Below, piece by piece: positions 17,306 through 26,692 of a DNA stretch of 64,000 nucleotides. Under the pieces are notes generated by a model. The model saw only the letters and a program-made list of their open reading frames with translations, did no database searches and had not been told where the DNA came from. A program made the translations under genes and the position numbers. The stretch is from Synechococcus sp. BIOS-E4-1 (lineage in GTDB: Bacteria; Cyanobacteriota; Cyanobacteriia; PCC-6307; Cyanobiaceae), in assembly GCF_014279995.1 (NCBI RefSeq), contig NZ_CP047935.1:655243-719242 (forward strand). The letters are read 5' to 3'. Positions within the stretch are counted from its first letter, which is position 1, and every line of letters starts with the position of its first letter.

Positions 17306-17914
17306 TCAGACTTTGCGGGAGTAGTACTCCACCACCAGCAGTTCATTGATCTCCAGTGCGACCCATTCGCGTTCGCACTTGCTGACCACCTTGGCGCTGA
17401 GCTTGGCTTTGTCGAGCTCCAGGTGGGGAGGCACGTTGGCAAGACCTGGGAATTCCAGGTTGCCTTCAGCCAATTTCTTGCTGCCCTTGCGCTCACGGAC
17501 GGCGATGACATCACCGGCCTTGCATTGATAGCTGGCGATATCGGTGACGCGGCCATTCACAGTGACATGGCCATGATTCACAAGCTGGCGGGCGCCAGGC
17601 ACAGTGGGGCCGAAACCGAGGCGGAAGCAGACGTTATCGAGACGGTTTTCGAGAAGTTTGAGCAGGTTGGTTCCTGTGGAACCGTCCTGGGCGCGCGCTT
17701 TTTTCACGTAGCGCACGAGCTGGCGTTCGGAGACGCCGTAGTTGAAACGAAGCTTCTGCTTCTCTTCAAGGCGGATCGCGTATTCAGAGCGCTTGCGACG
17801 GGCTTGGCCGTGCTGACCGGGTGGATAGGACCGCTTTGCGGCCTTCCGAGTGAGACCAGGGAGGTCTCCCAAGCGCCGCGTGATCCTCAGGCGAGGGCCG
17901 CGGTAACGAGACAT
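17306..17914 (-). CDS. rpsD: 30S ribosomal protein S4
   Basis: 202 aa, beginning [21 protein letters not shown] and with the GQHGQ.RRK...Y...[14 protein letters not shown] motif. It carries the S4 RNA-binding domain ([11 protein letters not shown]...[14 protein letters not shown]) at about residues 90-155. S4 starts assembly of the small subunit body. ATG at 17914 is chosen, since the longer frame adds a non-homologous extension. As in other cyanobacteria it is not within the main ribosomal operon. Divergent from yidD. Confidence 0.97.
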   Translation of the reverse strand: MSRYRGPRLRITRRLGDLPGLTRKAAKRSYPPGQHGQARRKRSEYAIRLEEKQKLRFNYGVSERQLVRYVKKARAQDGSTGTNLLKLLENRLDNVCFRLGFGPTVPGARQLVNHGHVTVNGRVTDIASYQCKAGDVIAVRERKGSKKLAEGNLEFPGLANVPPHLELDKAKLSAKVVSKCEREWVALEINELLVVEYYSRKV

Positions 17915-18054
17915 AGGTGAAGAAGGTGTTGGACCATTCACGCTGATGAGACGCCATGCTGGACTTGATGTCAGCTTTGCGTTTCTGCATGCGCGAACCA
18001 CACATCCTATCTGTCGGCTTCCTGGAGTCCGTTGGACAGGGTTTCAGCAAGGTC

Positions 18055-18267
18055 ATGGCCCAGCTGATGATCGCCGCGATCGGTTTTTATCGCAGTTGGT
18101 TGTCTCCACTGTTTGGCCCCCGTTGTCGCTTCATTCCCAGCTGCAGTGCCTACGGATTGGAAGCGATTCAACGCCATGGCCCCTGGCGGGGTGGCTGGCT
18201 CACTCTGCGCCGGGTTTGTCGCTGTCATCCCTTCACCCCCTGCGGTTGTGACCCCGTTCCTGACTGA
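18055..18267 (+). CDS. yidD: Membrane protein insertion efficiency factor YidD
   Basis: 71 aa from ATG 18055. Contains the YidD core: AAIGFYRSWLSPLFGPRCRFIPSCSAYGLEAI followed by GWLTLRRVCRCHPF and the C-terminal cysteine cluster. YidD is an amphipathic inner-membrane-associated protein that helps YidC insertion. The frame is open further upstream, but the extension is not family-like. It lies 4 nt before a glutaredoxin-like gene. Confidence 0.9.
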   Translation: MAQLMIAAIGFYRSWLSPLFGPRCRFIPSCSAYGLEAIQRHGPWRGGWLTLRRVCRCHPFTPCGCDPVPD

Positions 18268-18271
18268 GTCC

Positions 18272-18556
18272 ATGCAGCTGACCTTGTTCAGCAGGCAGGG
18301 TTGCTGCCTTTGTGAAGGCTTGGAGCAAAGGCTTCAAGGCCTAGATCTCAGTCGCTTCGAACCACCGCTGAGCTTGGAGGTGATCGATATTGATGCAGAG
18401 GGGATTGAGCCGCAACTGCGGGCTCGTTATGACCTTGAAGTGCCGGTTCTGGCACTGCAGGGCAAGCCCTTGCCACGGGTCTCCCCTCGCCTGAGCGGTG
18501 AGGGACTGTTCAATTGGTTGCAACGGCACTGCTCCAGCGTCGCCGGATCGGATTAG
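18272..18556 (+). CDS. Glutaredoxin-like protein (DUF836 type)
   Basis: 94 aa with the thioredoxin-fold start MQLTLFSRQGCCLCEGLEQ (CxxC at C11 and C14, with an extra Cys at 12) and the cis-Pro strand YDLEVPVLALQGKPLP. This is the short glutaredoxin-like family whose substrate is unknown. It starts 4 nt after yidD and ends 26 nt before murE, so these three genes are probably one operon. Confidence 0.85.
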   Translation: MQLTLFSRQGCCLCEGLEQRLQGLDLSRFEPPLSLEVIDIDAEGIEPQLRARYDLEVPVLALQGKPLPRVSPRLSGEGLFNWLQRHCSSVAGSD

Positions 18557-18582
18557 AACGGCCTCAGCTTTAGGAGCCGGTG

Positions 18583-20103
18583 ATGACGCAGACGCTCCAT
18601 GCGCTGCTGCAAGCAGTGCGGCTTCCACTGCCGGAGGGACTCCCTAACCCCGCGGTCACATCGATCACCTGTGATTCCCGCAGTGTCCGCCAGGGCTGTC
18701 TTTTCATCGGTCTCCCTGGTGAACGCGTCGATGGCGGCTGTTTTTGGCCGGAGGCCCTGAAGGCTGGAGCCGTGGCCGCGCTGATCGGTTCGCAAGCAGC
18801 ACAGTCGAATCCGCCCTCTGATCAGGATCCCGTTCTGGTGATTCCTGAGCCGGTGTCCCATTGGGCCGGAGAGCTGGCTGCCGCCTTCTGGCAGCAGCCC
18901 TCATTGCGCATGCATTTGATCGGTGTGACCGGCACCAATGGCAAGACCACCACAACCCACTTGATTGAACATCTGAGCCTGGCGTGCGGTTGTTCCGCAG
19001 CGCTGTTCGGAACACTGGTCAACCGCTGGCCTGGACACAGCTTGACGTCGACCCACACCACTGCGGTTGCGGATCAGCTGCAGGCTCAGCTGGCTGAAGC
19101 GTTGAACCGGGGCACCCAGGTGGCGGCCATGGAGGTCAGTTCCCATGCTCTGGATCAGCAACGCGTCGCGGGTTGTCGTTTCTCCTCTGCCGTGTTCACC
19201 AACCTCACGCAGGACCACCTCGACTACCACGCGACGATGGAGGCCTATTTCGAAGCAAAGGCGCGTCTGTTTGCCGATCCTTTCCTGATCGGGGAAGGTC
19301 CCCGTGCGGTGGTGAATGTCGATGACCCCTGGGGACGTCGTCTGGCGGATCGCCTTGGCGATCGCTGCTGGCGCTGCAGCCTCGACGAGATGGCCGATCT
19401 CAGCATGCGCGATCTCGTGATGACATCCAGCGGCGTGCAGGGAATGCTGGTGACACCTCGAGGCGAAGGACGTTTTCATTCGCCTCTGGTCGGTCGCTTC
19501 AATTTGATGAATGTGATGCAGGCCATCGGCTCGCTGCTTCAGCAGGACTTGCCACTGCCGTTGTTGTTAAAGGCCCTTCCGCATTTCCGTGGTGTGCCTG
19601 GTCGGATGGAGAGGGTGCTGCCTTCCGCCTCTGCCACAGTCCAGCTGCCCGCCGTTGTTGTGGATTACGCCCACACCCCGGACGGCCTGCGCAGCGCTCT
19701 TGAGGCCAGTCGTCCCTTTGTGGATGGACAGCTGGTATGTGTGTTTGGCTGCGGTGGCGACCGTGATCGGGGCAAGCGTCCTCAGATGGCCGCGATTGCT
19801 GCAGAGCTGGCTGATCGCGTTGTGGTCACATCCGACAATCCACGCACGGAGGATCCTCAGCGCATTCTCGACGATGTGGTGGCGGGGCTTTCTTCAGGCA
19901 TCGACTACCAGGTGGAAGTTGACCGAGCGATCGCGATCGCTCAGGCGATTGCTCAGGCAGGAACCGGTGATCTTGTCTTGATCGCCGGTAAAGGGCATGA
20001 GGATTACCAGATTGTGGGTACTGAAAAGCTGCATTTCGACGACAGAGAAGAAGCAGAGCGAGCCCTCAAGCAACGCTTCGATGCCAAAAAAGTTGGTCGT
20101 TAA
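18583..20103 (+). CDS. murE: UDP-MurNAc-tripeptide synthetase
   Basis: Adds the third residue to the peptidoglycan stem peptide in the cytoplasm. Shows the P-loop [12 protein letters not shown], the carbamate-lysine region (FEAKARLF), [10 protein letters not shown] and the motif DNPR ([10 protein letters not shown]), which marks meso-diaminopimelate specificity. 506 aa is typical. AGGAG at 18572-18576 favours ATG at 18583 over the GTG just before it. Confidence 0.95.
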   Translation: MTQTLHALLQAVRLPLPEGLPNPAVTSITCDSRSVRQGCLFIGLPGERVDGGCFWPEALKAGAVAALIGSQAAQSNPPSDQDPVLVIPEPVSHWAGELAAAFWQQPSLRMHLIGVTGTNGKTTTTHLIEHLSLACGCSAALFGTLVNRWPGHSLTSTHTTAVADQLQAQLAEALNRGTQVAAMEVSSHALDQQRVAGCRFSSAVFTNLTQDHLDYHATMEAYFEAKARLFADPFLIGEGPRAVVNVDDPWGRRLADRLGDRCWRCSLDEMADLSMRDLVMTSSGVQGMLVTPRGEGRFHSPLVGRFNLMNVMQAIGSLLQQDLPLPLLLKALPHFRGVPGRMERVLPSASATVQLPAVVVDYAHTPDGLRSALEASRPFVDGQLVCVFGCGGDRDRGKRPQMAAIAAELADRVVVTSDNPRTEDPQRILDDVVAGLSSGIDYQVEVDRAIAIAQAIAQAGTGDLVLIAGKGHEDYQIVGTEKLHFDDREEAERALKQRFDAKKVGR

Positions 20104-20141
20104 GCTTCAGTTTTTGATCGGGCATCAGTTTGATGATTGCT

Positions 20142-20172
20142 ACTCAAGATGCGATTGTCTTGAGTGATTTTG
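20142..20172 (+). terminator. Possible terminator between murE and the hydrolase gene
   Basis: ACTCAAG (20142-20148) pairs perfectly with CTTGAGT (20159-20165) around a 10-nt loop and is followed on the plus strand by GATTTTGAT. The T-run is poor, so it is a modest candidate for the end of the murE operon. Confidence 0.4.
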
Positions 20173-20193
20173 ATGCTCATAACTTCTTTGTTC

Positions 20194-21117
20194 CTATCGA
20201 GTTGGCTTTGATTTCTGTGCTGCTATTTTCACGAGATGATTGAGTTGTTCGCAAACGAGCTTGGGACGTTCGATCTGTATGAAGTGTCCACCCTGAGCTC
20301 TGAGAGCCTTGCTGTTTGGATTCTGGTTTAACCATTGCTTTTGCAGGCTGTTCCAATTTCCTTTGATTGGAGTGCTGGAATTCATTTCAGTAGATGACAT
20401 GATAATGATTGGGAATGTGCTGCTCATCGGAGGCAGCTCTGCCACTTGCCTTTTGCTTGCCTGAAATCCTTTCTGTTGATAAAAACCATCGGCTGTGATT
20501 CCATTGTTTTTGCGTTGATTTGAAACGTTGTATAGCTTGTAGGCTTCCCTGCTGGGAATGTCTCCAATTGTTGTGAGGGCGATGTCAAATTGTTTTTGAA
20601 TCCGGTCTGAATACAGGAAATTGCTCGGTACTGGATCAACCATCAGCATGCCGGCGATTGAGTCAGGATATTTGCGTGCAAAATATCCTGCATAGAGTCC
20701 ACCGTATGAGTGTGAAACGAGAATATATGGTGATTTAATGCGATTCCTGTCTAGGAGTTGGACGAGTTTGGAATTGACGTGTTTCGCTGTGATCGGATTT
20801 GCTGAAGAGACGCTGAAGTCTGGTGAGCTTTGGCCTAGGCCGCTTCGGTCGTACATGAACAGATTGCCAAGCTGTTTGATGCACTCAAAGAACGTTTCGT
20901 TTGCAGACCATGCTTCTAATGACGATCCTGTTCCGTTTTGAAAAACAATAGTGCCTTTGAAGATTGAATTGGGGTTTGGATGATATTGAGAGTGCAAAAG
21001 ACTGTTGTCAATTTCTGTGAAATTGACCTGAGCCGAGGCCAGCGCAGTCCAGAGATAAGAAGATGGAATGATTAGTTTTTGGAGTGTGTTTTTCATGTCT
21101 TTCAGGGCTCGCTCCAT
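20194..21117 (-). CDS. Secreted alpha/beta hydrolase
   Basis: 307 aa from ATG 21117, which has AGGAG four bases upstream; ATG 21096 is an alternative. The N-terminus is a signal peptide (LQKLIIPSSYLWTALASA). Features of the alpha/beta fold: oxyanion region FQNGTGSSLEAW, nucleophile elbow VSHSYGG (SxSxG instead of GxSxG), acid in MLMVDPVPS and His in QGGHFIQIERP. Probably a periplasmic esterase or lipase-like enzyme; the substrate is unknown. It lies 13 nt behind the cysteine-lyase-like gene and may be cotranscribed. AT-richer than its neighbours. Confidence 0.8.
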   Translation of the reverse strand: MERALKDMKNTLQKLIIPSSYLWTALASAQVNFTEIDNSLLHSQYHPNPNSIFKGTIVFQNGTGSSLEAWSANETFFECIKQLGNLFMYDRSGLGQSSPDFSVSSANPITAKHVNSKLVQLLDRNRIKSPYILVSHSYGGLYAGYFARKYPDSIAGMLMVDPVPSNFLYSDRIQKQFDIALTTIGDIPSREAYKLYNVSNQRKNNGITADGFYQQKGFQASKRQVAELPPMSSTFPIIIMSSTEMNSSTPIKGNWNSLQKQWLNQNPNSKALRAQGGHFIQIERPKLVCEQLNHLVKIAAQKSKPTR

Positions 21118-21130
21118 GGCGCTCCTGGCG

Positions 21131-22345
21131 CTATCTGCCCATCGCTGACAACGTCCGAATCCGATCGATGAGTTGCGCCATGTCGTTCTCGCTGGTGCAG
21201 ATATGGGTGCAGGCACGCAGGCAGATCGGATCTGCCAAATCACGGATCCAGATCTGTTCTGCACCCAGTGCTTTCACCACATCGGCTGGTGGGACTGCCG
21301 TTGCCTCAGCGTGCATCTGAAAACTCACGAGACCAGCAGGCGGTGGGCCTTCAAGCAGTGGTGAGATCCCGGGGATCGACTGCAGCTGACTCCACAGCTG
21401 GTTGCTCAGAGTGCGGATGCACTCGAGTCGATCGCCATCCGAGCCTGCCTGCTCCAGCAGCTCAAGAGAGCAGCGCAGACCAGCCATCAATGGCACGCAG
21501 CTGGTGGCCACCTCAAAGCGACGGCTGTCGTGATGGAAGGGGTCTGGATCATCAGCTACAGCCCGCGTTTCATCCTGAAGACTGCGCCAGCCGATCATGG
21601 TGGGATGGGCTTCCGTAAGCATGCGCTCTGAGAGCGCCACCCCACCCAGCCCTTCCGGACCACAGGTCCATTTGTGCCCGGTAAAGGCATAGATATCGGC
21701 CGCTTCTGCCGCCTCTGCAACGGGGATCTGGCCGACGCTCTGTGCAGCATCAACGAGTAGGTAAGGCTGTGCCGGGTGCTGTTGCAGCTGTGCGGCCACT
21801 GTCGTAATCGGCATCTGCTGACCGGTGTTCCAGAGCAGATGCGACAACACCACCAGCCGGGTTCGGCTGGTGAGCTGCTGTTCGAGGGCCGCCAGCACGT
21901 CGCGATCGGTGCGGGCCTGTTGATCGTGTCCGAGTCTGAGTTGCTTCACCGGCAGTGTCTTGACCTGAAGCTGGCGGCGACGAGCCAGTTCGTGGCAGGC
22001 CGCGACGACGCCGGGGTGTTCACAGTCGCTGATCAGAATGTGGTCGCCATCCTCAAGGGGAAGGCCCCAGAGCGGCAGCACACACCCAGTGGTGACGTTC
22101 TCACTCAGGGCGAGCCGATGGGCTGGCACATTGCACAACCGGGCCAGACGGCCGCGAGTTTTGCTCACTTCGGAGCTGATGTAGGGCCAGATGTCGGTCG
22201 TGAAGGGGCCGAGTTCCTGGATCTGTTTCCAGCTGGTGGTGATGGCCTCCAGCGAGGGTGTTGGCAGCGGCCCCTGCCCGCCGTAGTTGAAGTAGGTCTT
22301 GTTAGCCAGCGCGGGGCAGAGTGATCGCAGCTTGTTGGTGTCCAT
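21131..22345 (-). CDS. Class V aminotransferase, cysteine C-S lyase (C-DES)-like
   Basis: 404-aa PLP enzyme of the NifS/class V group. The PLP lysine is K225 in FTGHKWTCGPEGLGG, the pyridine-binding Asp is in LLVDAAQSVGQIPV, and His of ISDCEHPGV stacks on the ring. The GHKW.CGPEG.GG motif is typical of the cyanobacterial cystine/cysteine lyase C-DES rather than IscS/SufS. There is no mobile catalytic-Cys loop of IscS type. Likely releases sulfur from cystine or related substrates; supports Fe-S assembly or sulfur catabolism (inference). Confidence 0.8.
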   Translation of the reverse strand: MDTNKLRSLCPALANKTYFNYGGQGPLPTPSLEAITTSWKQIQELGPFTTDIWPYISSEVSKTRGRLARLCNVPAHRLALSENVTTGCVLPLWGLPLEDGDHILISDCEHPGVVAACHELARRRQLQVKTLPVKQLRLGHDQQARTDRDVLAALEQQLTSRTRLVVLSHLLWNTGQQMPITTVAAQLQQHPAQPYLLVDAAQSVGQIPVAEAAEAADIYAFTGHKWTCGPEGLGGVALSERMLTEAHPTMIGWRSLQDETRAVADDPDPFHHDSRRFEVATSCVPLMAGLRCSLELLEQAGSDGDRLECIRTLSNQLWSQLQSIPGISPLLEGPPPAGLVSFQMHAEATAVPPADVVKALGAEQIWIRDLADPICLRACTHICTSENDMAQLIDRIRTLSAMGR

Positions 22346-22995
22346 AGGCCCTTGGGCGTACCAGTGAGTAACTAACGCTGTGTCGAAAGGTGACCCATCG
22401 GAAGCATCTTTACGTCCGAAAAGCGCGGAATGGGGATCAGCTACAGCGTGGCGTTTCTAAGGACATTCAGCCAGTCATTCATGGAGGATTGGTTGAGACC
22501 GCTGGATCGACCTATCGAATGGCGTAAAAACTTTCGCCCGCTTAAAAACCATGTCAATGCATGGATGCTTCATGAGCTGTTGCTGTCCGTAATGGGCAGT
22601 ACTTCTGCCCCGAATCTTGCCCAACAGATCATCCCTGCTATGAAACTAGTTATGGCAGAGGATCCTGCAGCTGCGCCTGCGGTGGCTGATTGCTCTGCGT
22701 GGAAGGCGATCGCTATAACGCTCAGTCGCAGCTCTGGGTGTCAACATCTATTGCCTAGTCGCTGGCGAAGATGTCCTGCGAATCATTTATATTTAAAAAA
22801 CGAAGCTAATTTGCGCTTCGCATTGACTAGCATGAAATGTATTTGTGCTGCCCCTGGCAAGGTGATTTGTTGTGAGTGAATCGCCTAGCATGGAACTATG
22901 TTGGCAGTGATCAGTTCGTGGGTATGCCGCCAATAGTCGTTGGTAGCCAGGTGGCTAATCACTGCGCTGATGTTTGTCTTTGTGTCGTAATCTAT
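22346..22995. other. Intergenic stretch with a minus-strand terminator
   Basis: 650 nt without a convincing gene. A plus-strand 149-codon frame at 22430-22879 runs across the terminator hairpin at 22793-22822 and shows no family likeness, so it was not annotated. The remaining sequence shows nothing recognisable. Confidence 0.5.
22793..22822 (-). terminator. Rho-independent terminator of the DUF4178 operon
   Basis: CGAAGC (22801-22806) pairs with GCTTCG (22815-22820). The minus strand continues as GTTTTTTAAAT. It lies 175 nt downstream of the DUF4178 gene, the last gene of the operon. Confidence 0.7.
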
Positions 22996-23607
22996 TTAAC
23001 GAGATATCTTTGAATAAACACTTCTGCCATCTCCTGGGAGTAGAGATAGGTCGCGAGAATCGATCTTTTCGCCAACGTTGATATCAAGGCCTCCTTCATT
23101 TTTGGAATCGTACGCCTCAAGGCTGAGCTGTAAGCCATCTTTTGCTTCGTAATCATAAAACAAGCAATTCCCTAACTGATTTTTGGCTCTGCCTTCTGTT
23201 GAGTATCTTGCTTCTCCTTTCTCCTTCAATGAATAGTCGGTGCCTGCGTAAGTGATGTATCTTGGTGGCGGTAGTTCGATGTGTAGCTGGTCCTCAGGTA
23301 CGGGGCTTAGCCAGCTCACTTCCAGCCAATCATCTTCAACTACCACAAGCCATGCTACGTCAGAATTGTCTCGTAATAGGTATTCAGTCCACTCGAATTG
23401 ACCCTGTTGATAACGATAAACAGTTTCAACAATCCAATCCCGTGCTTGATATTGCACAACATCGCCGATCTGAAGGGTGAATAGTGTTCGCTCTGTCGCA
23501 ACCTTCCCTTTTAGCTCTGCATATCGCCCTATGGCCATGCGTTTGGAGCGGAAGCGCAGCCATACAGCTAGAGCCGCTATCAGGACGAGAATCAGAATAA
23601 AGAGCAT
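22996..23607 (-). CDS. DUF4178-domain membrane-anchored protein
   Basis: 203 aa with one N-terminal helix (LFILILVLIAALAVWL) and a cytosolic DUF4178-like beta-rich domain (GDVVQYQARDWIVETVYRYQ...EWTEYLLRD....WLVVVEDDWLEVS). DUF4178 proteins have no proven activity, but travel with DUF350 membrane proteins and spermidine-synthase-like proteins, as here. Its ATG overlaps the stop of the upstream synthase (TAATG), indicating coupled translation. Confidence 0.8.
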   Translation of the reverse strand: MLFILILVLIAALAVWLRFRSKRMAIGRYAELKGKVATERTLFTLQIGDVVQYQARDWIVETVYRYQQGQFEWTEYLLRDNSDVAWLVVVEDDWLEVSWLSPVPEDQLHIELPPPRYITYAGTDYSLKEKGEARYSTEGRAKNQLGNCLFYDYEAKDGLQLSLEAYDSKNEGGLDINVGEKIDSRDLSLLPGDGRSVYSKISR

Positions 23608-25148
23608 TAGCGGATGGGGGCTGACCAGCGATCTCTGCGTTGATAGTCAATCAGAATGGGCCTGGTAAGTCGATTGGCTCGTACTGAATCTCGGTCGGAG
23701 GGTCTGTAGTCCCTTGGAAATTCCAACATCCGAGTGAGTTGAGCGTGATCAAACCATTTCGCTTCAAAGGGAACCGTTTGAAAAGCAAGTTGTTGGCTTT
23801 CGCGATGCGCGAGCACGAAGCCCCATGGCCCAAAACTTGGTACCGTCACACTGTAGGGATGGGTCTGCAACGGCAGATGTTGAAGACTTTTTTCGATGGA
23901 GGCCAGCACCAATGGCGTAAAAAAGGGTGTACTGGCTTGTGTCACGAAGACACCATCGGAATCAAGTTGTTTGATTAAACGGTTATAGAAGCCAACGCTG
24001 TAAAGTCTTGCCACTGCAGCGGTGTCTGGATCAGGAAAGTCAGCAATCACCACGTCGAACGGACCTGGCATTTTCGCTATTAACCCGAATGCATCACCAA
24101 CTTGAATGTGCACTCTTGGATCTGCGAAGCTGTTTTGGTTAAGGCGTTGAAGCGCTGGGTGCTCTTGAGCCATGGTCAGAATGGCTTCATCCAGTTCGAT
24201 CAGTTCAACATGTTCGACGCTTGGCCAGCGCAACACTTCCCTTAGGGCCAACCCATCGCCCGCTCCGAGAAGCAGGACATTTTTTGGCTTGGGGTGAGCT
24301 GCCATTGCAGGATGGACCAAGGCCTCGTGGTAGCGGTATTCATCGCGGCTAGAAAATTGAAGATTCCCATCTAAGTAAAGACGTATATCACCACGTCTTC
24401 GCGTTAAAACTATGCGTTGATATCGACTCTGAACTCTGCTGATGACTGGATCTGAGTAGAGGTTGTCTTCGATCCGATCTCCCATTGGGATAGAGAAAAA
24501 TCCTCCTGTTGCAATTAAGGGAATGGCGAAGAGTGTTCCACGTCGCCATCGACGTAAATCATCGAATGACCAGCTGAGCCAGCATGCGCAGCCGATGGGA
24601 ACCAAGGAAAGAGCGGCTGCAGTTGGCAGTAACCCAAGTGTTGGTAAAAGCAGCAATGGAAATGCCAATGCTCCAAGTAATGACCCGAAGTAATCGAGGG
24701 CTAGAACACGCGCTAAGACCTGCCTGAGCTGTTGTTGTGTCTCCAGTAGCCGGGTGATTAATGGAAGTTCCATGCCCCCCAAGACACCGACCAAGACGGT
24801 GAGCATGACAACGGCTAACCAAAGAGGACCATCCATGGCGAACAGTTGAAATAAGCCCAGAGGTCCGAGGAAGCACAAGGGACATAGACTGAGTTCGACG
24901 ATTAACAAGCAGCGCAATAAGGCTGGTTGTGGAGTTGTCGACACGGCTAAAAATTCAGTCAACCAGGCTCCAAGGCCCATGGCGGCGAGGAAGGTGCCGA
25001 CCACCACGCCTGTCGCCACGGTGGCATTCCCTGCGAGGTAGCTGGCTTGCGTCACCAGCAAGAGCTCAAGAATCAGTCCGGCTGCTGACGAAAGCATCGC
25101 TGTCATCATCAGCACGCGCACTTGGCTGGGTGCGATGGAATTCGTCAC
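23607..25148 (-). CDS. Membrane spermidine-synthase-like protein
   Basis: 513 aa. The N-terminal ~210 residues hold six to seven hydrophobic spans (for example MTAMLSSAAGLILELLLVTQASYLAG). The C-terminal half is a spermidine-synthase/methyltransferase Rossmann domain with LLLGAGDGLALRE (GGGDG variant), VELIELDEAI and the catalytic-region Asp in VIADFPDPDT. Family knowledge: aminopropyltransferases use decarboxylated SAM; membrane-fused members are of uncertain activity. No SAM decarboxylase gene lies nearby. GTG at 25148 is chosen because it overlaps the TGA of the gene before it (GTGA). Confidence 0.85.
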   Translation of the reverse strand: MTNSIAPSQVRVLMMTAMLSSAAGLILELLLVTQASYLAGNATVATGVVVGTFLAAMGLGAWLTEFLAVSTTPQPALLRCLLIVELSLCPLCFLGPLGLFQLFAMDGPLWLAVVMLTVLVGVLGGMELPLITRLLETQQQLRQVLARVLALDYFGSLLGALAFPLLLLPTLGLLPTAAALSLVPIGCACWLSWSFDDLRRWRRGTLFAIPLIATGGFFSIPMGDRIEDNLYSDPVISRVQSRYQRIVLTRRRGDIRLYLDGNLQFSSRDEYRYHEALVHPAMAAHPKPKNVLLLGAGDGLALREVLRWPSVEHVELIELDEAILTMAQEHPALQRLNQNSFADPRVHIQVGDAFGLIAKMPGPFDVVIADFPDPDTAAVARLYSVGFYNRLIKQLDSDGVFVTQASTPFFTPLVLASIEKSLQHLPLQTHPYSVTVPSFGPWGFVLAHRESQQLAFQTVPFEAKWFDHAQLTRMLEFPRDYRPSDRDSVRANRLTRPILIDYQRRDRWSAPIR

Positions 25149-25378
25149 TTCACACCCGATGGTCCACGTCCCTGAAAACCACCCCAGCCCCCCCGTGAAC
25201 TGGTGCGCCACTGTCCACCACTGCCGGAGCCACGGTAAATGACACCTCCAGCGGATGACGGTCGGCTGGAGGGCGTTCCGTCGTTCCCGAGCCGGTAGAT
25301 CGCTGGGCGGTGGATTGAATCGTTGCTTCCCAGCACCGTGACCGAAACTGATAGGACCAAAAGAAGAGGTCGATGCAT
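25145..25378 (-). CDS. Small secreted Gly/Arg/Ser-rich protein
   Basis: 77 aa: signal peptide MHRPLLLVLSVSVTVLGS, then a Gly/Ser/Arg-rich mature part ending RGGWGGFQGRGPSGVK. No fold is predicted and no family recognised. It overlaps both operon neighbours by one to four bases (TAATG at its start, GTGA at its end), so it is clearly part of the unit and translated with it. Short glycine-rich secreted proteins also occur in related DUF350 clusters in other bacteria (general knowledge, not checked here). Confidence 0.7.
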   Translation of the reverse strand: MHRPLLLVLSVSVTVLGSNDSIHRPAIYRLGNDGTPSSRPSSAGGVIYRGSGSGGQWRTSSRGGWGGFQGRGPSGVK

Positions 25379-26424
25379 TAGAGAATTCTCCTGATGTTGA
25401 GCGGTCTCATGGATACAATTCGATCTCGAAGGTCGAAATCAATCCATTCTTGTTCTAGGCAGTCAATTTGTTCTGGAATGGATAATCGGAACCTCAGGCT
25501 TCTAAGTCTGGGGTTGTAAAAAAACAGTCGTTTTTTAAACTGCCAGTAGGGTGGATCGTCTTCATCATTTGCTGATTTTTTATTAAGATACAGAGTGATC
25601 TTTTCCGACTGCAGGGTCAGTCCGTTGCCATCAATGATCTCCAGGCTCAGGGGTAGTTGGAAGCTGCTTGATATTTTTTGATATGCATCCGATTTGACGC
25701 GAGAGGGAAGTTCAAAGCGACCTTTTATTTTTAACATAATCACGCCTCTTTCGTAATTCATTCGTGTGAATGATGAGGTTTCTAGGAGGTCATCAATACG
25801 TCCCCCATGTCGACGTCGTCCTTGGCAATAAATACTATTTAGGAACATGAGCACAATTCCTAAACCAATCCAGAATGTCCAAATAGCGAGTCCGTGATCG
25901 ACTTGTCGATCTTGCACATTGACCCTTAGAGGTAGTTGAGCCAGCAGTGCTTGACCAGCCTGATCTTCAAGGCCGTCGACTGCAAAGCGAAGTCGATATT
26001 GCCCTGATTGATTTGGCTTAAACAGCACTTCATAGTAACTGTCAGATTCATCGTAAATGCCGCTTTGTCCGTCTTCTTGCCAAGTTCCCCTCTCTCTCCA
26101 TCCTTCCTTGTCAAATGCCAAAACAACTTGGTCGGAAGCATTTAATAATTCAGTGGTGAGCGAGATCGCCGAATTCACAGGCAGGCCAACCGATGCAAAA
26201 AGGCGTGTCGCGCCAACCGCTTCTGCATCAAGAACAAAAGGCTCGCTTAAAATCACTTCACCATTGCTCGGCAAGATCAGCTCCTGGCCGAGAAGTTCAC
26301 GTTTGGGCGGTGGTGCCGTGCATCCCGGCCATAGGGGGATCATCAGGCTGAGAAGAGGCCAAAGCAACAATGGTTGCTGTCGAATCGACTGAAAGGGTCT
26401 GTGCACGCCCGATGGCTGAGCCAT
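25378..26424 (-). CDS. Putative lipoprotein, first gene of the DUF4178 operon
   Basis: 348 aa from ATG 26424. Signal peptide LLLWPLLSLMIPLWPGC with a lipobox-like LWPGC, then a beta-rich extracytoplasmic region (about residues 40-180: FKPNQSGQYRLRFAVDG), a transmembrane helix (GLAIWTFWIGLGIVLMFLNSIYC) and a beta-rich C-terminal domain. The open frame extends to 26580 but would then overlap the divergent DUF350 gene, so the later start is preferred. No named family recognised; role probably in the DUF350/DUF4178 membrane system. Confidence 0.65.
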   Translation of the reverse strand: MAQPSGVHRPFQSIRQQPLLLWPLLSLMIPLWPGCTAPPPKRELLGQELILPSNGEVILSEPFVLDAEAVGATRLFASVGLPVNSAISLTTELLNASDQVVLAFDKEGWRERGTWQEDGQSGIYDESDSYYEVLFKPNQSGQYRLRFAVDGLEDQAGQALLAQLPLRVNVQDRQVDHGLAIWTFWIGLGIVLMFLNSIYCQGRRRHGGRIDDLLETSSFTRMNYERGVIMLKIKGRFELPSRVKSDAYQKISSSFQLPLSLEIIDGNGLTLQSEKITLYLNKKSANDEDDPPYWQFKKRLFFYNPRLRSLRFRLSIPEQIDCLEQEWIDFDLRDRIVSMRPLNIRRIL

Positions 26425-26482
26425 AAATGCAAGGGCAGTCAACACATTCAGTAGAATAAGGGTTGACGTTGCAATTGTTTCG

Positions 26483-26692
26483 ATGTCCCAGCTGGTCACC
26501 CAGGTGATGCTCACCATTGGGTGGAGTTTCATCAGTGTTCTTTTGATCCTTGGAGGTACCTGGCTGTTTGATCGACTCACTCCAATTGATTATCGAGCTG
26601 AAATTCGCAAAGGGAATGTGGCGGCCGGTTTGGTAGTCGCATCTGTGGTCGTTTCAATTACTGCTGTTGTGGTTGCTGTTGTTCTTACTTAG
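26483..26692 (+). CDS. DUF350 family membrane protein
   Basis: 69 aa, two hydrophobic helices: IGWSFISVLLILGGTWLFDRL and GLVVASVVVSITAVVVAVVLT, joined by the conserved TPIDYRAEIRKGNVAAG loop. This is a single DUF350 unit; many homologues carry two. DUF350 proteins sit beside DUF4178 and spermidine-synthase-like genes in many bacteria. It is divergent from that operon with 58 nt between the starts, so the two transcripts may share regulation. Confidence 0.85.
   Translation: MSQLVTQVMLTIGWSFISVLLILGGTWLFDRLTPIDYRAEIRKGNVAAGLVVASVVVSITAVVVAVVLT

Noticed and set aside
22430-22879. 149-codon plus-strand ORF
   Set aside because: It crosses the minus-strand terminator hairpin at 22793-22822, has no family resemblance and no good start context.
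26425-26580. Longer N-terminus of the lipoprotein gene
   Set aside because: It would overlap the start of the divergent DUF350 gene by almost 100 nt and puts the lipobox too far from the N-terminus.
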